The notes under the pieces: model-generated
Database searches by the model: none
What the model saw: only the letters and a program-made list of their open reading frames with translations
What the model was told of the DNA's origin: nothing
From: Insolitispirillum peregrinum
GTDB lineage: Bacteria > Pseudomonadota > Alphaproteobacteria > Rhodospirillales > Rhodospirillaceae
Direction: 5' to 3'
Length of the DNA stretch: 64,000 nucleotides
Assembly (NCBI RefSeq): GCF_900156605.1
Contig: NZ_FTOA01000001.1
Span: 558,001 to 622,000 of the forward strand
Shown: positions 47,840 through 55,493 of the stretch, piece after piece
Layout: every line of letters begins with the position of its first letter
How positions within the stretch are numbered: position 1 is the stretch's first letter
Made by a program: the position numbers and the translations under genes

Positions 47840-47869
47840 CCCCGCCGGATTCTTACCGGCGGGGTTTTT
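47840..47869 (+). terminator. Strong terminator before prpE
   Basis: CCCCGCCGG (47840-47848) pairs perfectly with CCGGCGGGG (47856-47864), followed by five Ts. Confidence 0.93.
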
Positions 47870-48103
47870 CGTTTCTGGATGTGGAAACTGGTCAGAATAC
47901 AATGGTTAAAGCAGGCTTCCCTTACCTGTGGCAAGTGTGATTTACGTAACGGAAGTCCATTTGACGGGCGTATTAGGTAATTTTATCAAAAGAGGTGCGT
48001 GAAGGGCTTTCCATTTGTTTCGTTTCGGGGCAGTATGCCCCCGACCCGCGAAGGTGCTTTGCTCGTTTGCGGGGACCAAGATTAAAGGGGACAAAGACCG
48101 GCC

Positions 48104-50020
48104 ATGACCAACGCATACGAAATTGCTCATAAAACGTCGCTGCAAGATCCCGAAACCTTTTGGGGTGAAGCCGCCAAGGATATCGCATGGGTAAAGCCCG
48201 CCGACAAGGTACTGGATGACAGCGCTGCGCCGCTGTACCGCTGGTTCGTCGGTGGTGAGCTGAATACCTGCTATAACGCCGTTGACCGTCATGTCGAAGC
48301 CGGTCGCGGTGAGCAGACCGCCATCATCTATGACAGCCCGATCACCGGTGCCAAGCGCAAGATTTCCTATGCCGAACTGCAGGATCAGGTCGCCCGCTTT
48401 GCTGGTGTCCTGGCCGGGCAGGGCGTGACGAAGGGCGATCGCGTCATCGTTTACATGCCGATGATCCCCGAGGCGCTGGTGGCGATGCTGGCCTGTGCCC
48501 GTCTGGGTGCGATCCATTCGGTGGTGTTCGGTGGCTTTGCGCCGCACGAACTGGCCACCCGCATTGATGATGCCAAGCCGACGGCGCTGGTCTGTGCCTC
48601 GTGCGGTCTCGAGCCGGGTCGGGTGGTGCGCTACAAGCCGAACATCGATGCTGCCATCGACTATGCCAGCCACAAGGTTGGCTCGGTGGTGGTGTTCCAG
48701 CGCGAGCAGGAAAAGGCCGATCTGATCCCCGGTCGGGACGTGGATTGGGCCGAGGCCGTTGCCAAGGCCGAACCGCATCCGTGCGTGACGGTGGCCGCCA
48801 CCGATCCGCTGTACATCCTGTATACCTCGGGCACCACCGGGCAACCGAAGGGGGTCGTGCGCGACAACGGCGGGCATGCCGTGGCTCTGCGCTGGACGAT
48901 GACCAACCTGTACAATGTGCAGCCGGGGGATGTGTACTGGGCCGCGTCGGATGTGGGTTGGGTCGTTGGCCACTCCTATATCTGCTATGCGCCGCTGTTG
49001 ACCGGGTGCACCACTGTGGTGTTCGAAGGCAAGCCGGTGGGAACGCCCGATGCCGGGACGTTCTGGCGGGTGATCGAAGAATACAAGGTCAAGCTGCTGT
49101 TTACGGCCCCGACCGCCTTCCGTGCGATCCGTCGTGAAGACCCGAATGGCGAATTCCTGAAAAAGTACGATCGTTCGTCGTTGCAGTCGCTGTTCCTGGC
49201 GGGCGAGCGCTCGGACCCGGAAACCCTGAAGTGGGCCGAAGAGCACCTGCAGGTGCCGGTGGTTGACCATTGGTGGCAGACCGAAACCGGTTGGGCCATT
49301 TGCGGCAACCCGCTGGGCCTGACCCAGTTCCCGGTCAAGCACGGCTCGCCGACCAAGGCCATGCCGGGCTGGGATGTGCAGGTGGTTGACGAAGGCCGCC
49401 ATCAGGTCGAACCCGGCCAGATCGGCTCGCTGGTGTGCAAGCTGCCGCTGCCTCCGGGCACGCTGCCGACCCTGTGGAATGCCGAAGCACGTTATATCTC
49501 GTCGTATCTGGAGGAATTCCCCGGCTACTACAAGACCGGTGATGCGGGCTTCATCGACGATGAAGGCTACATCTATGTGATGACCCGCACCGATGATGTG
49601 ATCAACGTTGCCGGGCACCGTTTGTCGACCGGGGCGATGGAAGAAGTGCTGGCCAAGCATCCTGACGTGGCCGAGTGCGCCGTCATCGGTGTGGCCGATG
49701 ACCTGAAGGGGCAGACCCCGCTGGGCTTCGTTTGCCTGAAGATGGGTGTAACCCGCAGCGAAGACGACATCCGTAAGGAACTGGTCAAGCTGGTGCGCGA
49801 CGAGATCGGCCCGGTGGCGGCGTTCAAGCAGGCGGTGATCGTCAAGCGCCTGCCCAAGACCCGTTCCGGCAAGATCCTGCGCGGGACCATGCAGAAAATC
49901 GCCGACAATCAGGACTTCAAGATGCCAGCGACGATCGATGATCCGGACATTCTGCCGGAAATCGAAGAAGCGCTGGAAGGGATCGGTCTGGCGAAAAAGC
50001 GGACTGACGCAGCCCTGTAA
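48104..50020 (+). CDS. prpE: Propionate--CoA ligase (acyl-CoA synthetase, PrpE type)
   Basis: A 638-residue AMP-forming acyl-CoA synthetase. The P-loop YTSGTTGQPKG starts at residue 240; WWQTETGWAICGNP binds substrate; YYKTGDAG binds ATP ribose; and the A10 lysine is K590 in PKTRSGKILRG, a typical site of regulatory acetylation. Length and motifs favour PrpE over acetyl-CoA synthetase. It activates propionate (and probably acetate) before the methylcitrate or methylmalonyl route. The ATG at 48104 follows GGGGACAAAGACCGGCC. It is a single gene between two terminators. Confidence 0.9.
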   Translation: MTNAYEIAHKTSLQDPETFWGEAAKDIAWVKPADKVLDDSAAPLYRWFVGGELNTCYNAVDRHVEAGRGEQTAIIYDSPITGAKRKISYAELQDQVARFAGVLAGQGVTKGDRVIVYMPMIPEALVAMLACARLGAIHSVVFGGFAPHELATRIDDAKPTALVCASCGLEPGRVVRYKPNIDAAIDYASHKVGSVVVFQREQEKADLIPGRDVDWAEAVAKAEPHPCVTVAATDPLYILYTSGTTGQPKGVVRDNGGHAVALRWTMTNLYNVQPGDVYWAASDVGWVVGHSYICYAPLLTGCTTVVFEGKPVGTPDAGTFWRVIEEYKVKLLFTAPTAFRAIRREDPNGEFLKKYDRSSLQSLFLAGERSDPETLKWAEEHLQVPVVDHWWQTETGWAICGNPLGLTQFPVKHGSPTKAMPGWDVQVVDEGRHQVEPGQIGSLVCKLPLPPGTLPTLWNAEARYISSYLEEFPGYYKTGDAGFIDDEGYIYVMTRTDDVINVAGHRLSTGAMEEVLAKHPDVAECAVIGVADDLKGQTPLGFVCLKMGVTRSEDDIRKELVKLVRDEIGPVAAFKQAVIVKRLPKTRSGKILRGTMQKIADNQDFKMPATIDDPDILPEIEEALEGIGLAKKRTDAAL

Positions 50021-50075
50021 AGGTCTGTGTCTGAATGCAGCACCCTGATGGTCCGGGAGGTCGTCGGGGTGTGGA

Positions 50076-50108
50076 GGAAGGACTGTCTGGGGGGCAGTCC
50101 TTCCTTTT
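50076..50108 (+). terminator. Terminator after prpE
   Basis: GGAAGGACTG (50076-50085) pairs perfectly with CAGTCCTTCC (50095-50104), followed by TTTT. Confidence 0.92.
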
Positions 50109-50200
50109 GCATTTTTGAAGGTAAAGCCGTGGAGGCAGAAATGCTCCCGGTTCTGCGCACGATCACTGCGCCCAACCAGAAAACCGGATCAATGTACCTG

Positions 50201-50237
50201 TGTACTGTGGCGCCACATTTAACGCACACTGGTCTGG
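50201..50237 (-). repeat. MITE right-end remnant beside a hairpin-arm motif
   Basis: TGTACTGTG (50201-50209) matches the last nine bases of the MITE terminal repeat. Nine bases later (GCGCCACAT) comes TTAACGCACACTGGTCTGG (50219-50237), the motif found at the same distance beside copies 4 and 6. The rest of the element is missing. Confidence 0.6.
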
Positions 50238-50275
50238 TGACAGCATGACCACATGGTTCCGGAAGGGGGAGCACT

Positions 50276-50953
50276 GTGTCGCAAATAAATCCATTGTATT
50301 TTGGCAAGTCAGAGACGCTTGCCGAGGTGTTTCGGTCTTATCCTGATTATTCTGATCATGGGACTCCTGCTGCCTCGCAGCCCACTCCTGCCGATACCGC
50401 CGAGCGGGTGAGAAGCGTTTCTGCCGCTCGGGCTGCGGGAAGCCATCAGGGAACCATCAGCAAGGGGACATCGCGGAAAGGGCCGCTGCTGTTTCTGCTG
50501 GTTTTTTTTGCAATGTTGGCGGCGGGGTGGGCCTTGTATCAGAGCAGTCCTATCTCGGCGGCCACTCTCATGGAGCAGATGCACAGGCTGTCTATGGAGT
50601 TGAGCGATGAGGCCAAGACCTCGGAGGTGACGGTCATCGGGCATGCAACAGCCAAGGATACGGCAACGATCCTGATCGATGATACGACGTTGCTGCTGGC
50701 TGGCATCGAAGCGGTCCATGACGAGACGTACCTGACAGATTTCAACGATTACCTTGCATCCAGTGGGGATGTGACCTGCCATGTGTCCGCAGATACCGGC
50801 AAAGCCGTCTGCCTGGACAAGGATGGGGATGATCTGGCTGAAATTCTGGTCTACTCGGGCTTTGCTCTGGTGAGCGATGTCTCGATGAAAAACCTGATGG
50901 ATGCGCAGGCCCGCGCCGTCGAGGACGGTAACGGTGTGTGGGGGAGCGAATGA
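50276..50953 (+). CDS. Membrane-anchored protein with a nuclease-fold (SNase-like) domain
   Basis: A 225-residue protein. The start is the GTG at 50276, five bases after GGAAGGGGGA. One membrane helix at about 69-88 (GPLLFLLVFFAMLAAGWALY) is followed by a C-terminal domain of about 110 residues. Its end, DDLAEILVYSGFALV... and AQARAVEDGNGVWGS, resembles the final part of staphylococcal-nuclease-like domains. The Arg/Asp/Glu catalytic set is not obvious, so it may bind rather than cut. The stop overlaps the next gene's ATG, coupling it to an M48 peptidase. Confidence 0.65.
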   Translation: MSQINPLYFGKSETLAEVFRSYPDYSDHGTPAASQPTPADTAERVRSVSAARAAGSHQGTISKGTSRKGPLLFLLVFFAMLAAGWALYQSSPISAATLMEQMHRLSMELSDEAKTSEVTVIGHATAKDTATILIDDTTLLLAGIEAVHDETYLTDFNDYLASSGDVTCHVSADTGKAVCLDKDGDDLAEILVYSGFALVSDVSMKNLMDAQARAVEDGNGVWGSE

Positions 50954-51765
50954 TGCCTGATGCTCTGATGAACATGGTCAGCCTGCGCCACGGGAATGAA
51001 AAGTCTTACTTCATCATTTCCGCCATTCTGGGGGGGCTGATCTGGCTGTTGGTGCTGATTTCCACGATGGGCCTGATTCTTGTCTGGCTTCTGGTGATTG
51101 CCTTCTTTTTGTATGTGGCCGAAGGCTTCCTGCGGGCGCAGTTGTTTGGGAATGCGGTGCAGGTTTCTCCTCGCCAGTTTCCCGAAATCCATGCCATTTG
51201 CCAGCAATGTGCGACGGACATGGGATTGCGGAGCACCCCCGAGGTGTTCGTGATCAATTCAGGCGGGGTGATTAACGCTCTGGCGGTCAAGCTCCTGCAG
51301 CGTCGCTATGTGTTGCTGTACTCACATCTGGTGGATCTGATGTCAGCCAAAGAGCTGGGGATGGTGATTGCGCACGAACTGGCTCACCATGCCGCAGGTC
51401 ATACAGCCTTTTGGCGCAACCTGTTGATCAAGCCTGCCTTTTTTATCCCCTTTCTGGGGGCAGCCTATTCCCGTGCCTGCGAATTGACCTCTGACCGGGT
51501 GGCTGCGGCATGGCTGCGTGATCCGGCGGCCAGCAAGTCGGCGCTGATTTTGCTGGCGAGTGGATCGCTGCGTTTCAGGAAGCAGGTTGATTTGCAGGCA
51601 TTCCGCGAGCAGGAGCGCTTGGTGCCGCCATTTTTTGGTTTTATCAGCACGATCTTTGCCACCCACCCCCGGCTGACAGTCCGGGTCGAGGAACTGGATA
51701 TCCTGTTCCGTAACGATCCTGTGGGGGCACGCCCGGTTGATGTCGCTTCGGCTCCGGCAGAATAG
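50950..51765 (+). CDS. M48-family membrane zinc metallopeptidase
   Basis: A 271-residue peptidase. Two hydrophobic helices lie near residues 24-62. The zinc motif is HELAH (H142, H146) in MVIAHELAHHAAGH, with a downstream Glu ligand in ACELTSDRVAAAW. The M48 family includes HtpX and Ste24-like enzymes that act on membrane or envelope proteins. The ATG at 50950 overlaps the upstream stop by four bases; an adjacent ATG at 50953 is equally possible. It is convergent with rlmJ across a shared terminator. Confidence 0.88.
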   Translation: MMPDALMNMVSLRHGNEKSYFIISAILGGLIWLLVLISTMGLILVWLLVIAFFLYVAEGFLRAQLFGNAVQVSPRQFPEIHAICQQCATDMGLRSTPEVFVINSGGVINALAVKLLQRRYVLLYSHLVDLMSAKELGMVIAHELAHHAAGHTAFWRNLLIKPAFFIPFLGAAYSRACELTSDRVAAAWLRDPAASKSALILLASGSLRFRKQVDLQAFREQERLVPPFFGFISTIFATHPRLTVRVEELDILFRNDPVGARPVDVASAPAE

Positions 51766-51778
51766 CGAAGCCTGCTCG

Positions 51779-51813
51779 CTGCACGGGACAGGAGTTTGAC
51801 CTGTCCCGTGCAG
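51779..51813. terminator. Bidirectional terminator between the M48 gene and rlmJ
   Basis: CTGCACGGGACAGG (51779-51792) pairs perfectly with CCTGTCCCGTGCAG (51800-51813) around seven bases, midway between two convergent stops. Confidence 0.85.
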
Positions 51814-51833
51814 TGCTTGCGACAAACGGGCTG

Positions 51834-52724
51834 TCAGGCGTATTTCAGTGTCTGCAAACGCCAGAAGGCCCCCTTGCCAGCGACCCTGCTCGGGGTATCC
51901 TGACGCAGGTTGGCCAGCAGGCCGTCCATCAGCGGTTCGATGACACGCATCAGGCCATAGGGTGGGTTGACCAGCACATAGCCACAGCCGATCAGGCTGC
52001 TGCCCGGCATGATCTGTTGCGGGTCGCGGATGTAAAAATCCAGCGCCACCGTTTCCGGCAGATCAAGCGTTTCCAGATGAGCGTGGAAGGTGGCGATTTC
52101 CAGCCGGTCCTTGATCGGATACCACAGGGCAAAGCAGCCGCTGGCCCAGCGTTTGACCCCATCCGCCAGCGCGCGTTCCATCGCATCAAACTCGTCGGGC
52201 TGTTCGAACGGCGGATCAATCAGCACCATTCCACGCCGTTCCTTGGGCGGCAGGACAGCCTTGAGGGCTTCGTAGCCATCCCGATGCTCGACCTTTACCC
52301 GCTTGTCGCGCCCGACGGTCTGCCACAGGGTCTGCTCGTCTTCGGCATGCAGTTCGCACAGGAACAAGCGGTCGTTGTCCCGCAACAGGTGTTGCGACAG
52401 ACAAGGCGAGCCGGGGTATACGCGAAAACCGCCCGCGGGATTTTCTGCGGCAACCGCGTCAAGATACGGGCGCAGGGCATCCAGCAGAACAGGGGACAGA
52501 GCCCCCCTGGTGGCGGCATCCTGAAGTCGTCCAATGCCGTCTTGCCACTCGCCGGTTTTTCCGGCTTCGATCCCGCTCAGGTCATAACGACCGATACCGG
52601 CGTGGGTATCGAGCACAAAGAATGGCTTGTCCTTGGTTTTGAAGTGTTCGAGGCAAAGGGCAAGGATCGCATGCTTGAAGACATCGGCAAAATTGCCTGC
52701 ATGATAGGCGTGACGGTAGTTCAT
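51834..52724 (-). CDS. rlmJ: 23S rRNA (adenine(2030)-N6)-methyltransferase RlmJ
   Basis: A 296-residue SAM-dependent methyltransferase. MNYRHAYHAGNFADVFKHAI is the family start, supporting the ATG at 52724 (with AGGA upstream) rather than an in-frame extension of 13 codons. VLDTHAGIGRYDL is the SAM-binding motif and DPPF (170-173) the catalytic motif. It modifies A2030 of 23S rRNA. It is a single gene. Confidence 0.95.
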   Translation of the reverse strand: MNYRHAYHAGNFADVFKHAILALCLEHFKTKDKPFFVLDTHAGIGRYDLSGIEAGKTGEWQDGIGRLQDAATRGALSPVLLDALRPYLDAVAAENPAGGFRVYPGSPCLSQHLLRDNDRLFLCELHAEDEQTLWQTVGRDKRVKVEHRDGYEALKAVLPPKERRGMVLIDPPFEQPDEFDAMERALADGVKRWASGCFALWYPIKDRLEIATFHAHLETLDLPETVALDFYIRDPQQIMPGSSLIGCGYVLVNPPYGLMRVIEPLMDGLLANLRQDTPSRVAGKGAFWRLQTLKYA

Positions 52725-52802
52725 CGGAAGTCCTGTCAGCGTGTGCACCAGATCCCGGACCATAAAGCATAATGCGGGTTCGGTACACGATCGCTTGCAG
52801 GT

Positions 52803-53078
52803 CTATTTCTGGAACGCCTGACTGGTGGACATGATTTCATCGACCAGCTTCATCGTTGCCAGATAATTGTCCTGCACGGCCTGCAGCTTGCGCTGGGCAT
52901 CACCGTAATGCACCAGGGTTTCTTCCAGTCTGCGTGCGGCATCGGCCAACTGGTTGCGCGCCCGGTCGGCGTCGTCACTCATTTGCCCCAGTCCTTTCAG
53001 GATTTCCTGACTGGAGGATTCTATGTCTTTGCAGGCGCGCAGGGTGCGAATCGCACCATAAGGAATGATCTGGCCCAT
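52803..53078 (-). CDS. Small coiled-coil protein of unknown function
   Basis: A 91-residue protein, mostly helical and heptad-like from about 20 to 85 (ARNQLADAARRLEETLVHYG, QRKLQAVQDNYLATMKLVDE). The ATG at 53078 has a strong ribosome site (AGGAGGATGTC), which excludes the longer in-frame version. There is no signal peptide or catalytic motif. The family is not recognised. It lies upstream of rlmJ on the same strand, 78 bp apart. Confidence 0.65.
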   Translation of the reverse strand: MGQIIPYGAIRTLRACKDIESSSQEILKGLGQMSDDADRARNQLADAARRLEETLVHYGDAQRKLQAVQDNYLATMKLVDEIMSTSQAFQK

Positions 53079-53319
53079 GACATCCTCCTGTGGATGGGGT
53101 GAGGCGATCAGCAGGGGGATACGGCCTGCTGCTGCGGTGCAAAATTTTTTCTTCAGACTGTAATAATGTGCGCATAGGGATGGTTTTAAACAATGAAATA
53201 TCGCAAGGAAGAATTGAAAAAGTCGGGTGGCACCGGGACTTTTTTTATAAAGCCTTCTTGTATATGAGGTTTTTGTACGGATGGGTGAGGATGCTGTTTG
53301 CGTACAATGCCCGTGCAGA
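53079..53319. other. Intergenic stretch without a visible gene
   Basis: This lies upstream of the small coiled-coil gene and probably contains its promoter (AT-rich around 53140-53260). I see no repeat or RNA gene here. Confidence 0.35.
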
Positions 53320-53369
53320 CACAAAAACCCCACTCAGGATGGGTGATCCGGCTGAGTGGGGTTCTTGTG
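53320..53369 (-). terminator. Terminator downstream of trpE
   Basis: An 18-base arm (53320-53337) pairs with 53352-53369 with one mismatch; the core is AACCCCACTCAG with CTGAGTGGGGTT. On the minus strand the stem ends GGGGTTTTTGTG. MITE copy 5 lies between this terminator and trpE. Confidence 0.8.
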
Positions 53370-53386
53370 GGCTATGCTCTGGACCA

Positions 53387-53584
53387 GTCTGAAGCCACAG
53401 GACACGACAGTCAGGACGCAAGGAGGTGGAGCGCTGCTCCACACTTCGCCGGGGTCTTGAGGCCCCGGACTCTATTGACTTGATATTGAAAGAAAAAATG
53501 GGGGCTTGGGGGCATCGTTACCAAACGGGTTCGAGCGGTAGCCCGCACTGATACCGCCCACTGTCGTGAGCCATGATCTGACGC
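53387..53584 (+). mobile_element. MITE-like element copy 5
   Basis: The element is 53396-53575 (180 bp). The left end CACAGGACACGACA has one mismatch to the consensus; the right end TGTCGTGAGCCATG is partly decayed. The flanks GTCTGAAGC (53387-53395) and ATCTGACGC (53576-53584) match at 7 of 9 positions. It contains GTGGAGCGCTGCTCCAC (53426-53442), TTGATATTGAAAGAAAAAAT and CCAAACGGGT in the usual order. Confidence 0.75.
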
Positions 53585-53612
53585 AGGCACATCGGTCTAG
53601 CCTTTTGATGGC

Positions 53613-55115
53613 TCAGCGTCCGGCGAATTTCACCGCTTCTTCGGCGGCCCGCACCAGAGCGCGAGCCTTGTTGTGGCATTCTTCCCATTCCTTGTCGGGA
53701 TCAGAGTCTGCCACCACCCCGGCACCGGCCTGCACGATCATCTCGCCGTCCTTGACCAGAGCGGTGCGCAGGGCGATGCAGGTATCCATCTGACCATTGG
53801 CCGAGAAGTACCCCACCGCTCCGGCATAGAAACTGCGGCGCTCGCTTTCCAGCTCGTCGATGATCTGCATGGCGCGAACCTTTGGCGCACCAGAGACTGT
53901 CCCGGCAGGGAAGCCCGCCATCAGGGCATCCATGGCATCGTGCCTGCTGGCGTCAAGGGTGCCCTCGACGTTCGAGACGATGTGCATGACGTGCGAGTAG
54001 TTTTCGATGATCATCTTGTCGGTGACCGACACGCTGCCAATTTGCGACACCCGACCAACGTCGTTGCGGCCCAGATCCAGCAGCATCAGGTGCTCGGCCA
54101 GCTCCTTGGGGTCGGCCAGCAGGTCTTCGGCCAGGGCGCGGTCCTCTTCGGCGGTCTTGCCGCGCGGGCGGGTGCCAGCGATCGGGCGGATGGTGACTTT
54201 GCCATCGCGCAGACGGACCAGAATTTCCGGGCTGGAGCCAACCAGCGCAAAGCCGCCCAGTTGCAGGTGGAACAGGAACGGCGACGGGTTGGTGCGGCGC
54301 AGGGCGCGATAGAGGGCGAACGGCGGCAGGCGGAACGGAATGCGGAACCGCTGGGACAGCACCACCTGAAAAATGTCCCCGGCGGCGATGTATTCCTTCG
54401 CCTTGCGGATCATGTCGTGGAACCCGCTGCGCGAAACGTTGGCGACCGGCGTTGGGGCTTCGTCAACGGTGCGGTTGGCTTCGCGGCGATAGGGCAGGTT
54501 GCGCTCAAAGTCGGCGGTGATGTCGCTCAGGCGTTCCTGGGCCTGGGTATAGGCGATATCGGCGCTGATGCCATCCTGCGGACGCACAGGCGTCACCACC
54601 GTCACCAGACCATCGACGTTGTCGAAAATGGCCATCACCGTCGGACGCATGAAAATGCTGTCGGGGATGTTGATGGTGTCGGGGTTTTCGTCCGGCAGGC
54701 GTTCGACCTGACGGATCATGTCATAGCCCATATAACCGATCAGGCCGGCGGCCATCGGGGGCAGGGCGGCAGGCAGGTCAATCCGGCTTTCGGCTAGCAG
54801 GGCGCGCAGCGACGGCATGGTTTCGCCGGCGTCGTCGAAGGCGTCGGGGGTGGTGCGGGCCTGACGGTTGATTTCGGCCTTGGCCCCCCGGCTGCGCCAC
54901 AGGATATCCGGCTTCAGGCCGATGAAGGAATAGCGGCCGCGGGTCGATCCGCCTTCGACGGATTCCAGCAGAAAGGCATTCTGTTGCCCGTCGGCCAGCT
55001 TCAGCATGGCCGAGACGGGGGTTTCCAGGTCGGCCACCAGACGGGTCCAGACCACCTGCGCCCGACCTTGCTGGTAGACTGCGCGGAAATCATCAAGGGC
55101 GGGAAGGCTATGCAT
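53613..55115 (-). CDS. trpE: Anthranilate synthase component I
   Basis: A 500-residue chorismate-using enzyme that starts tryptophan synthesis. LLESVEGGSTRGRYSFIG near residues 49-66 is the feedback Trp-binding region. PFLFHLQLGGFALVGSSPEI, RPIAGTRPRGK, LLDLGRNDVGRV and FPAGTVSGAPKVRAM are catalytic blocks. The ATG at 55115 matches the family start but has no clear ribosome site. Downstream come only a MITE and a terminator; trpG, which usually follows in alphaproteobacteria, is absent. ppiD lies upstream on the same strand, separated by repeats. Confidence 0.96.
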   Translation of the reverse strand: MHSLPALDDFRAVYQQGRAQVVWTRLVADLETPVSAMLKLADGQQNAFLLESVEGGSTRGRYSFIGLKPDILWRSRGAKAEINRQARTTPDAFDDAGETMPSLRALLAESRIDLPAALPPMAAGLIGYMGYDMIRQVERLPDENPDTINIPDSIFMRPTVMAIFDNVDGLVTVVTPVRPQDGISADIAYTQAQERLSDITADFERNLPYRREANRTVDEAPTPVANVSRSGFHDMIRKAKEYIAAGDIFQVVLSQRFRIPFRLPPFALYRALRRTNPSPFLFHLQLGGFALVGSSPEILVRLRDGKVTIRPIAGTRPRGKTAEEDRALAEDLLADPKELAEHLMLLDLGRNDVGRVSQIGSVSVTDKMIIENYSHVMHIVSNVEGTLDASRHDAMDALMAGFPAGTVSGAPKVRAMQIIDELESERRSFYAGAVGYFSANGQMDTCIALRTALVKDGEMIVQAGAGVVADSDPDKEWEECHNKARALVRAAEEAVKFAGR

Positions 55116-55189
55116 CGAACAATCCGTTCATGATTTTCTGAGGGGATCATCAGGGTGGACAAAAGAACCGGCCCGAAGCCTGTGCAGGG

Positions 55190-55477
55190 GCATAGAGCAT
55201 TGTGCGAAAAGTGGGAACCGGTTTTCGCAACAACAATGCGACAAAACAAAAAGTTGGAGCAGCGTGCCTGTGTCCGATCATGGTACACGACAGTAACGTG
55301 GAGCGCTGCTCCACACCTCGCTGGGGCCAGTCGGCCCCAGACCCCATTCCTTTGATCATAAAAGAGAAAATGGGGGCTTGGGGCCTCAGGCCCCAAACGG
55401 GCTCGGGCGGTAGCCCGCTCTTGTTTTCAAACTGTCGTGTAACCGTGGTGTCCGATTTAACGCACGCTGCTCCAGGG
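55190..55477. repeat. Two-hairpin alphaproteobacterial repeat, interrupted by MITE copy 6
   Basis: Hairpin 1 spans 55194-55240: AGAGCATTG, with GCGAAAA...TTTTCGC and CCGGTT inside. After an A-rich spacer, hairpin 2 has arms GGAGCAGCGTGC (55256-55267) and GCACGCTGCTCC (55462-55473), a perfect 12-bp match now separated by the MITE. Removing the MITE and one duplicate leaves a loop CTGTGTCCGATTTAAC. AGAGCAT.../AACCGG-type repeats are common in alphaproteobacteria. Confidence 0.8.
55270..55456 (+). mobile_element. MITE-like element copy 6, with perfect 9-bp target duplication
   Basis: The element is 55279-55447 (169 bp), flanked by GTGTCCGAT at 55270-55278 and 55448-55456. The ends are CATGGTACACGACAGT and ACTGTCGTGTAACCGTG, sharing an 11-bp perfect inverted core (55284-55294 and 55431-55441). 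Modules: GTGGAGCGCTGCTCCAC (55298-55314), CTGGGGCC...GGCCCCAG, the A-rich link, TTGGGGCC...GGCCCCAA, and GGGCGG...CCGC. It is inserted at the tip of hairpin 2 of the host repeat. Confidence 0.85.
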
Positions 55478-55493
55478 CCGGGGGTAAACGTAC

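Noticed and set aside
47709-47869. 6S RNA
   Set aside because: The length would fit, but I could not pair the halves into the long rod with a central bubble, so it is reported only as an unassigned structured stretch.
47942-49660. 572-codon frame antisense to prpE
   Set aside because: Shadow of a clear acyl-CoA synthetase gene.
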